DNA of 64,000 nt, taken from positions 372,001-436,000 of the forward strand of contig NZ_JAGGJU010000002.1 in the NCBI RefSeq assembly GCF_017873095.1, read 5' to 3'. The DNA is from Heterorhizobium halophytocola (GTDB lineage Bacteria > Pseudomonadota > Alphaproteobacteria > Rhizobiales > Rhizobiaceae). The number at the start of each line of letters is the position of its first letter. Within the stretch, counting starts at the first letter, position 1. The translations under genes were made by a program, and so were the position numbers. The notes beneath the pieces were generated by a model, which searched no databases, was not told the DNA's origin, and worked only from the letters and a program-made list of their open reading frames with translations. Of the stretch, positions 57,990-64,000 are shown piece by piece.

Positions 57990-59975
57990 TCACGTCGTCG
58001 TCTTCAATTGCTGCGGCGCGGCAAACATCGGCCCGCCCTTGTGTGCCGGGAAGCCATAGCCGTGGACCAGCACGACGTCGATATCCTCTGCCCTGGCCGC
58101 GATCGTTTCGTCGAGCAGTGCCTGGCCCTCGCGCGCCATCCGCGCCAGCAGTCGGGCGATGATTTCGTCGTCACCGATCGCGCGGGCGATAAAGCCCTTC
58201 TCGGCGCGGTAATCGGCGATCAACCGGTCGATCTCGGGATCGACTTTCTTCCGGCCGTCCTCGTAGAGATAAAAGCCGCGGCCCGCCTTTCGCCCGAAGC
58301 GGCCGGCTTCGCAGAGCCGGTCGGGGATCTCGAAATAGGCAAGGTTCGGATCGCGGGTGGCCGCCTGACGCTTGCGCCGCGCCCAGGCGATCTCGAGGCC
58401 GGCCATGTCGTAGACGGCAAACAGGCCCATCGGGAAGCCATAGGCCTCCATGGCCCGGTCGACATCCTGGGGCAGCGCCCCTTCCTCGATCAGCCGCTCG
58501 GCCTCGTCGCGGTAGGCCGAAAAGATCCGGTTGCCGATAAAGCCTTCGCAAACGCCGGTGACGACCGGGATCTTGCGGCACGTGCGGGCAAAGGCGAGCG
58601 CAGTTGCAAGCACCTCGGGCGCAGTAGACGCGCAGCGCACGACCTCGACCAGCTTCATGATATGGGCGGGCGAGAAGAAATGCAGGCCGACGACGCGGGA
58701 TGGATGGGCGGTCGCAGCCGCGATTTCGTCCGGGTCGAGATAGCTCGTATTGGTGGCAAGGATCGTGGTCTCGGGCACGATGCCGTCGAGGCGCTGGAAA
58801 AGATCGGTCTTGACCTGGAGATCGTCGAACACGGCCTCGATGACGAGGTCGGCCGCCGACAGCAGGTTCGCATCGGCGGTGACGGTCAGTCTTGAGAGCT
58901 GCGTGTCCGCGCTTTCCTGCGACAGCCGGCCGGAGGCGACCGATTTTGCGATCGTCTCGCGGATGCGTACCGCACCCTTTTCCGCAGCCTCTGCCGTCTG
59001 GTCGAGGGCGATGACCCGGTAGCCGGCGGCAAGGGTGGCGACCGCGATGCCGCAGCCCATCAGTCCGGTGCCGGCAATGCCGATCGTCTCGAGCCTGCGC
59101 GGTTCCACGGCCTTCAGCTCCGGCGGCTTGCCGGCGCTGCGCTCGGCAAAGAAGATGTGGCGAAGGGCGGCGGATTCCGTGCTGTCGCGCAATCTGACAA
59201 AGGTTTCGCGCTCCGCCTTCAGCCCGGTGTCGAGATCGCTTTCGGTTGCCATCCGCACCAGCCGGATCCCCTCCAGCGGGGCGCTTCGGCCCCGTGCCTT
59301 TTTCGCCACGCGCTCTGCCTCTGCCTCGAAGGCCCCGGCATCGTGGGGGCGCACGGTGAGCTGGCCGGTGCGGCGGAGCGGCTGGGCGACAAGGCTGCGG
59401 GCAAAACCGGTGGCCGCGGCCAGCAGATCGGCATCCGCCATGCGATCCACGAGACCGGTTTCCAGCGCCTGGCTTGCCCCGACCGGCTTGCCATCGGTGA
59501 TCATCTTGAGCGCGACAAGCGTGCCGACCAGGCGCGGCAGGCGCTGGGTGCCGCCGGCGCCGGGTACAAGGCCGAGGTGGACTTCCGGCAGGCCGAGCGA
59601 AGCGGTCTGGCCGGCCACGCGGCCGTGGCAGGCAAGCGCCACCTCCAGCCCGCCGCCAAGCGCCGCTCCGTTGATCGCGGCAACCACCGGCTTGTCGAAA
59701 GCCTCGATTGCGGCAATCACCGCCGGCAGCGCGGGATCGACCGGCGGCTTGCCGAATTCGCGGATGTCGGCACCGCCGATGAAGGTCTTGCCGGCGCCGG
59801 TGATGACGACCGCTGCGACCAGGGCATCGGTCCTTGCCTGGTCGAGGGCTGCCATCAGGCCGGCACGGACCGCGGCGCCTGTCGCATTGACCGGCGGATT
59901 GTCGATGGTGACGACCAGCACGCCGTCGTCATGTCGTGTCTTTACCGGGTCGGTGAGATCTGTGGCCGCGCCCAT
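57990..59975 (-). CDS. bifunctional enoyl-CoA hydratase / 3-hydroxyacyl-CoA dehydrogenase
   Basis: A 661-residue multifunctional beta-oxidation protein of FadJ/FadB type without an apparent separate isomerase extension. The N-terminal crotonase domain (about residues 15-200) has VNAINGAALGGGLEVALAC and GLPEVHLGLVPGAGGTQRL with its Glu pair. The NAD domain begins with GIAGTGLMGCGIA near residue 297, and LHFFSPAHIMKLVEVV holds the catalytic His. AAGGAG lies 6 bases before the ATG at 59975. It would hydrate and oxidise alicyclic or linear CoA intermediates. Confidence 0.93.
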   Translation of the reverse strand: MGAATDLTDPVKTRHDDGVLVVTIDNPPVNATGAAVRAGLMAALDQARTDALVAAVVITGAGKTFIGGADIREFGKPPVDPALPAVIAAIEAFDKPVVAAINGAALGGGLEVALACHGRVAGQTASLGLPEVHLGLVPGAGGTQRLPRLVGTLVALKMITDGKPVGASQALETGLVDRMADADLLAAATGFARSLVAQPLRRTGQLTVRPHDAGAFEAEAERVAKKARGRSAPLEGIRLVRMATESDLDTGLKAERETFVRLRDSTESAALRHIFFAERSAGKPPELKAVEPRRLETIGIAGTGLMGCGIAVATLAAGYRVIALDQTAEAAEKGAVRIRETIAKSVASGRLSQESADTQLSRLTVTADANLLSAADLVIEAVFDDLQVKTDLFQRLDGIVPETTILATNTSYLDPDEIAAATAHPSRVVGLHFFSPAHIMKLVEVVRCASTAPEVLATALAFARTCRKIPVVTGVCEGFIGNRIFSAYRDEAERLIEEGALPQDVDRAMEAYGFPMGLFAVYDMAGLEIAWARRKRQAATRDPNLAYFEIPDRLCEAGRFGRKAGRGFYLYEDGRKKVDPEIDRLIADYRAEKGFIARAIGDDEIIARLLARMAREGQALLDETIAARAEDIDVVLVHGYGFPAHKGGPMFAAPQQLKTTT

Positions 59976-59985
59976 GCTGGCTCCT

Positions 59986-60387
59986 TCAGGTTCCGTCCGG
60001 AATGACGGCGATCGCCTGGATCTCGACCTTGGCGCGCTCTTCGACAAGCGCCACCACCTGAACGGCGGCCATGGCCGGGAAATGCCGGCCCATGACCTCG
60101 CGATAGGCGGGGCCGAGCTGCTTCAGGCTTGCCAGATATTCGTCGCGGTCGGTGAAATACCAGGTGAGGGTGGTGATGTGATGCGGTTCGCCGCCGGCCG
60201 CCCGCACGATGGCGACCACGTTCTTCAGCGTTTGATGCACCTGGCCGACGAAGTCGTCGGTCTCGAATTGGCAATTGGCGTTCCAGCCGACCTGGCCGCC
60301 GACATAGACCTGGCGGCCGCGCGCCTCCATGCCGTTGGAATAGCCAACGGGCTTCGCCCAGCCTTCGGGTTGCAGGATCTTGTGCAT
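59986..60387 (-). CDS. RidA/YjgF-family protein without the catalytic Arg
   Basis: A 133-residue RidA-family protein. The usual PARxxV motif, whose Arg is needed for imine deaminase activity, reads PAMAAVQV, so it is not a standard enamine/imine deaminase. RidA-like proteins appear both in the Rut pathway (RutC) and in aerobic 2-aminobenzoyl-CoA clusters. It sits between the thioesterase and dehydrogenase genes with almost no spacing. Confidence 0.88.
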   Translation of the reverse strand: MHKILQPEGWAKPVGYSNGMEARGRQVYVGGQVGWNANCQFETDDFVGQVHQTLKNVVAIVRAAGGEPHHITTLTWYFTDRDEYLASLKQLGPAYREVMGRHFPAMAAVQVVALVEERAKVEIQAIAVIPDGT

Positions 60388-60807
60388 TCAGGGGCTCTCC
60401 AGATGGGACGAGAAGGCTTTGCGCATGTCGTCGGGCCAGGGGCAGGATGTGTGGGTGTCGAGCGATGTGGCGACCAGTCTCTGCTCGGCCGACCACAACA
60501 ATTCGCCCTTGCAGGAGATCCGATGGGACAGGTCGAGCGAACTGTTACCGACGCGCTTGACGGCAATCTCGAAATCCATCAGGTCGCCGTGGATGCCGGG
60601 CCTGACGAAGGTGAGGTCGAGCTTCAGCGTCGGGGTGCCCATCCGCCGTTCGGCGATCATCGTGTCCCAGGGCGTGCCGACAGCCTCGAAGAACTCCTCG
60701 ACGACGCCGACAAGGATGTTCAGATAGGAGGGGAAATAGGCGATGCCGGAGGGATCGCAGTCTCCAAACCGCAAGGGTCTCTGGGTCTTGAACATCGGCA
60801 TCCTCAA
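60388..60807 (-). CDS. 4-hydroxybenzoyl-CoA-type thioesterase (hot-dog fold)
   Basis: A 139-residue thioesterase. [18 protein letters not shown], with its catalytic Asp, is the 4HBT signature of the Pseudomonas-type enzyme. Start at 60807 overlaps the acyl-CoA dehydrogenase stop by four bases. Substrates are likely aryl or alicyclic CoA thioesters. Confidence 0.88.
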   Translation of the reverse strand: MRMPMFKTQRPLRFGDCDPSGIAYFPSYLNILVGVVEEFFEAVGTPWDTMIAERRMGTPTLKLDLTFVRPGIHGDLMDFEIAVKRVGNSSLDLSHRISCKGELLWSAEQRLVATSLDTHTSCPWPDDMRKAFSSHLESP

Positions 60808-61991
60808 TTGGCAAAGGCCGCGATGCCGGTGATCGCGCGACCGAGGATCAGGGCATGGATGTCGTGGGTCCCCTCATAGGTGTTGACGACCTCGAGGTTG
60901 ACCAGGTGGCGGGCGACCGGGAATTCGTCGGAAATCCCGTTGCCGCCGAGCATGTCGCGGGCTTCCCGGGCAATGGCGAGCGCCTTGCCGCAGGAATTGC
61001 GCTTGAGGATGGACGTCAGTTCGACCGGCGGATGGCCGTCCTCCTTCATCCGTCCGAGGCGCAGGCAGCCCTGCAGGCCGAGCGTGATCTCGGTCACCAT
61101 GTCGGCAAGCTTTTTCTGGATCAGCTGGTTGGCGGCGAGCGGCCGACCGAACTGCTGGCGGTCGAGCACGTATTGGCGCGCCGTCGCATAGCAGGATTCA
61201 GCGGCCCCGAGCGCCCCCCAGGCAATGCCGAAGCGGGCCGAGTTGAGGCAGGTGAACGGGCCTTTCAGCCCCGTCACGTCCGGCAGCATGTTTTCCTCCG
61301 GCACGAAGACCTGGTCGAGGACGATCTCGCCGGTGATCGAGGCCTTCAGGCCGACCTTGCCGTGTATGGCGGGAGCCGTCAGGCCCTTCCAGCCCTTTTC
61401 CAGGATGAAGCCGCGGATCGCGCCGTCCTCGGTCTTTGCCCAGACGACGAAGACGTCGGCGATCGGCGCATTGGTGATCCAGGTCTTAGAGCCTGACAGC
61501 GCATAGCCACCATCGACGGTCTTGGCACGCGTCGCCATCGAGCCAGGATCCGAGCCGTGATTGGGTTCGGTGAGGCCGAAGCAGCCGATCCATTCGCCGC
61601 TGGCAAGCTTCGGCAGGTATTTCTGCTTCTGCGCCTCGGAACCGAAGGTCTCGATCGGCACCATCACCAGCGAGGACTGCACGCTCATCATCGAGCGGTA
61701 ACCGCTGTCGATGCGTTCGACTTCGCGGGCGATCAGGCCATAGGCGACATAGCCGAGGCCCGCACCGCCGTATTCGGGCGAGATCGTCGCGCCGAGCAGG
61801 CCGAGTTCTCCCATCTCGCGGAAGATTGCGGTATCGGTTGTCTCGTTGCGGAAGGCCTGCTGCACGCGCGGCGCCAGTCTGTCCTGCGCATAATCATGCG
61901 CGGTCTTCAGCACCATGCGCTCTTCGTCGGTCAGCTGCTCTTCGAGACGGAAGGGATCGGCCCAGTCGAATATCTGCTTGTCCATGGTCAT
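60804..61991 (-). CDS. acyl-CoA dehydrogenase, glutaryl-CoA dehydrogenase-like
   Basis: A 395-residue flavoprotein. The Arg/Tyr-type region [16 protein letters not shown], the FAD-binding [17 protein letters not shown] and the C-terminal [20 protein letters not shown] (catalytic Glu) are those of glutaryl-CoA dehydrogenase. This would convert glutaryl-CoA to crotonyl-CoA, the usual exit from ring-reductive aromatic CoA routes. Start overlaps the upstream dehydrogenase stop by three bases (ATGA). Confidence 0.9.
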   Translation of the reverse strand: MTMDKQIFDWADPFRLEEQLTDEERMVLKTAHDYAQDRLAPRVQQAFRNETTDTAIFREMGELGLLGATISPEYGGAGLGYVAYGLIAREVERIDSGYRSMMSVQSSLVMVPIETFGSEAQKQKYLPKLASGEWIGCFGLTEPNHGSDPGSMATRAKTVDGGYALSGSKTWITNAPIADVFVVWAKTEDGAIRGFILEKGWKGLTAPAIHGKVGLKASITGEIVLDQVFVPEENMLPDVTGLKGPFTCLNSARFGIAWGALGAAESCYATARQYVLDRQQFGRPLAANQLIQKKLADMVTEITLGLQGCLRLGRMKEDGHPPVELTSILKRNSCGKALAIAREARDMLGGNGISDEFPVARHLVNLEVVNTYEGTHDIHALILGRAITGIAAFAN

Positions 61992-63181
61992 GCCTCTCCC
62001 GAATTTGCCTGTTCCTTGATGAGTTCGCGGGCGACGATGAGCTTCTGCACCTCCGTCGCGCCCTCGTAGATCCTGAGCGCCCGGATCTCGCGGTAGAGGC
62101 TCTCGACGATCTCGCCGCTCTTGACGCCGCGTCCGCCGAACATCTGCACCGCCCGGTCGATCACGCCTTGCGCATTTTCCGTCGCCGTCATCTTTGCCAT
62201 CGCCGCCTCCTTGGTGGTCGAAAGCTTCTCGACGTCCCGACGCCACGCGGCGCGGTAGGTCAGCAGTGCTGCGCTGTCGATCGCGGTTGCCATGTCGCCG
62301 AGGGCTGCCTGGGTCAGTTGCAGATCGGCGAGCCTGCCGCCCATCATCGGCCGCTCGAGGCTGTAGGCGAGGGCTTCGGAGAGTGCGCGTCGGGCAAAGC
62401 CGAGCGATGCGGCGGCGACCGACGCGCGGAAGATGTCCAGCGTGCGCATGGCGATCTTGAAGCCTTCGCCGGCAGCACCGAGCCTGCGTGACGCGGGAAT
62501 GCGGCAGCCATCGAAGCGGATCGTTGCCAGCGGATGCGGTGCGATCACGTCGATGCGCTCGGCAATCGAGAAGCCGGGATCGTCGGCAAAGACGACGAAG
62601 GCGGAAATGCCACGCGTGCCGGGTGCCTCGCCGGTGCGGGCAAAGACCGTATAGACATCGGCGATGCCGCCATTGGAAATCCAGGTCTTTTCGCCATCGA
62701 GCACATAGGCGTCGCCATCGGCCCGGGCTGCGCAGGTCATGGCCGCCACATCCGAACCGGCAAGCTTTTCGGACAGCGCGAAGGCCGAGATCCAGTCGCC
62801 CGCGGCGATCTTCGGCAGCACTTCCTGTTTCAGGGCGTGCGAACCGGTGAGGCTGATGGCGCCGGTGCCGAGGCCCTGCATGGCAAAGGCAAAATCGGCA
62901 AGGCCGTCATGGAAGGCAAGGGTTTCGCGGGCAAGGCAGAGTTTGCGAGACGATATGCCGTCGCCGCCGGTGAGGCTGACGGCAGCTTGCAGCAGGCCGG
63001 CATCGCCGAGCGATTTCACAAGCTTGCGGCAGGTATTGTCGGTGTCGGCATGGTCGATGCCGGAAAGGGCGCCGGTCGCCGCGTAGGCGTCGAGCTGGCC
63101 CGCCCATGCGGCGTGATCCGCCTCGAAAAACGGCCAGGACAGATGCTCGCGGGGCGCCTTGAGGTTGGAGGCATGCGCCAT
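61988..63181 (-). CDS. acyl-CoA dehydrogenase
   Basis: A 397-residue acyl-CoA dehydrogenase. [15 protein letters not shown] (FAD/substrate), [13 protein letters not shown] and [18 protein letters not shown] with the catalytic Glu are clear. It is not close to the glutaryl-CoA type encoded next to it. Dehydrogenases of this kind are part of aerobic 2-aminobenzoyl-CoA clusters in Azoarcus and relatives. It follows the enoyl-CoA hydratase gene by three bases. Confidence 0.9.
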   Translation of the reverse strand: MAHASNLKAPREHLSWPFFEADHAAWAGQLDAYAATGALSGIDHADTDNTCRKLVKSLGDAGLLQAAVSLTGGDGISSRKLCLARETLAFHDGLADFAFAMQGLGTGAISLTGSHALKQEVLPKIAAGDWISAFALSEKLAGSDVAAMTCAARADGDAYVLDGEKTWISNGGIADVYTVFARTGEAPGTRGISAFVVFADDPGFSIAERIDVIAPHPLATIRFDGCRIPASRRLGAAGEGFKIAMRTLDIFRASVAAASLGFARRALSEALAYSLERPMMGGRLADLQLTQAALGDMATAIDSAALLTYRAAWRRDVEKLSTTKEAAMAKMTATENAQGVIDRAVQMFGGRGVKSGEIVESLYREIRALRIYEGATEVQKLIVARELIKEQANSGEA

Positions 63182-63184
63182 GGC

Positions 63185-64000
63185 TCAGTCCCCCTCGAAT
63201 TCCGGCTTGCGCTTTTCGGCAAAGGCTTCGAAGGCGCGGCGAAAGTCGTTGGTCGCCATGCAGATCGCCTGGGCCTGGGCTTCCGCTTCCAGAAGCTCGT
63301 CGATCCCCATCGCCCATTCCTGATTGAGCATGGTCTTGGTCATGCCATGGGCAAACCAGGGACCGTCGGCGATCCGTCGCGCCATCGCCTCGGCACTGGC
63401 AAGCAGGTCGGCGCGGTTGTGCAGGGCATTGAAAAAGCCCCAGCGCTCGCCTTCGTCGGCGGTCATCGCGCGGCCGGTATAGAGCAGTTCGGCGGCGCGG
63501 CCCTGGCCGATGATGCGCGGGAGAATGCCGCAGGCGCCCATGTCGGCGCCGGCAAGCCCGACGCGGGTAAACAGAAAGGCGGTCTTCGTCTCGGGCGTCG
63601 CATATCTGAGGTCGGACGCCATCGCAAGGATGGCGCCGGCGCCGGCGCAGACACCGTCGATGGCGGCCACGATCTGCTGCGGGCATTTGCGCATGGCGCG
63701 CACCACTTCGCCGGTCATCCGGGTAAAGGCCAGAAGCTCGGGCATCGCCATCCTGGTCAGCGGTTCGATGATCTCGAAGACATCGCCTCCGGACGAGAAG
63801 TTGTCGCCGGCACCCGTCAGGACCACGGTGCGGATATCGGTCGCGGTGGCGAGCTTGTGGAACAGGTCGCGCAGTTCTGCATAGCTTTCGAAGGTCAGCG
63901 GGTTCTTCCGCTCCGGCCGGTTGAGCGTCAGCGTGCCGATGCGGCCATCTTCCGACACGGTCCAGAGAAAATGCCTTCCTTCATAGGTCTTCAGCGGCGC
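63185..64000 (-). CDS. enoyl-CoA hydratase/isomerase family protein (N-terminus cut by window edge)
   Basis: The frame stays open to base 64000, giving at least 271 residues; the visible part begins [15 protein letters not shown]. Crotonase marks: [15 protein letters not shown] (oxyanion hole) and [19 protein letters not shown]. The missing start lies beyond the window. The entry [10 protein letters not shown] is what I recall for the hydratase next to the salicylyl-/2-aminobenzoyl-CoA monooxygenase gene in anthranilate-CoA clusters, which would then be just off the right edge. Confidence 0.9.
   Translation of the reverse strand, partial: APLKTYEGRHFLWTVSEDGRIGTLTLNRPERKNPLTFESYAELRDLFHKLATATDIRTVVLTGAGDNFSSGGDVFEIIEPLTRMAMPELLAFTRMTGEVVRAMRKCPQQIVAAIDGVCAGAGAILAMASDLRYATPETKTAFLFTRVGLAGADMGACGILPRIIGQGRAAELLYTGRAMTADEGERWGFFNALHNRADLLASAEAMARRIADGPWFAHGMTKTMLNQEWAMGIDELLEAEAQAQAICMATNDFRRAFEAFAEKRKPEFEGD

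Overview
The window is GC-rich alphaproteobacterial DNA, most likely a large replicon (megaplasmid or secondary chromosome) of a member of the Rhizobiaceae or a near relative. The main evidence is a complete repABC partition/replication cassette at 18.3-22.2 kb, together with RIME-like intergenic inverted repeats, several FCD-type GntR regulators and tightly overlapped catabolic operons. No rRNA, tRNA, CRISPR array, transposase or prophage was seen.

Layout. (1) 1-14.85 kb is a catecholate siderophore locus. It holds a truncated Cy-A NRPS, a free-standing condensation protein, a C-PCP-C protein, a small aryl-carrier protein, a siderophore-interacting reductase, a TonB-dependent receptor and a four-gene FecBCD-type ABC importer. 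The domain set matches that of vibriobactin (VibF/VibH/VibB/ViuB/ViuA), but VibF is split over two proteins. This fits an agrobactin-type DHB-threonine-polyamine siderophore. (2) 14.95-17.86 kb carries an NtaA/EmoA-like flavin monooxygenase and a GH4 alpha-galactosidase. (3) 17.9-22.2 kb is repABC with a CtrA-type box, a short leader peptide, an antisense RNA between repB and repC, and an AT-rich candidate origin inside repC. (4) 22.3-28.6 kb is an amino-acid-type module: a D-amino-acid-oxidase-like flavoprotein, two kynureninase/cysteine-desulfurase-fold PLP enzymes, an ABC binding protein and permease, and a GntR. (5) 28.8-29.9 kb has a VapBC toxin-antitoxin pair and a GFA-family protein. 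(6) 30-37.6 kb is a Liv-type ABC transporter split around a divergent promoter, with an aldo/keto reductase, two small conserved proteins (TIGR04076-like and DUF3830-like) and a GntR. (7) 37.9-39.3 kb is a divergent tryptophan 2,3-dioxygenase with an Lrp/AsnC regulator. (8) 39.4-57.6 kb is a catabolic island with twin acyl-CoA ligases, a TRAP transporter, an EthD-like protein, a quinone oxidoreductase, a hydroxyacid dehydrogenase, an HpcH aldolase, LysR, Ohr, a thiolase-fold protein, a DUF35-SDR fusion, a cyclase-family hydrolase, a racemase-fold protein, GntR, a RutA-like monooxygenase and a RutF-like reductase. (9) 57.6-64 kb, on the opposite strand, is a beta-oxidation operon resembling the lower part of the aerobic 2-aminobenzoyl-CoA pathway. 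It runs off the right edge.

How the parts may work together. A degenerate 28-bp palindrome (arms close to CAAGATATTTTA and TAAACTATCTTG) lies upstream of at least six, and perhaps seven, separate transcription units between 28.6 and 55.2 kb, so modules 4, 6 and 8 look like one regulon. My inference is that the regulon imports and opens an aromatic or N-heteroaromatic amide, activates the product as a CoA thioester and feeds it to the beta-oxidation operon. An anthranilate, kynurenine, isatinate or 2-aminobenzoylacetate-like intermediate would fit, but the substrate cannot be read from sequence. Several island proteins (thiolase fold, SDR domain, racemase fold, RidA) lack the catalytic residues of their families. 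That makes this locus the best candidate here for undescribed chemistry.
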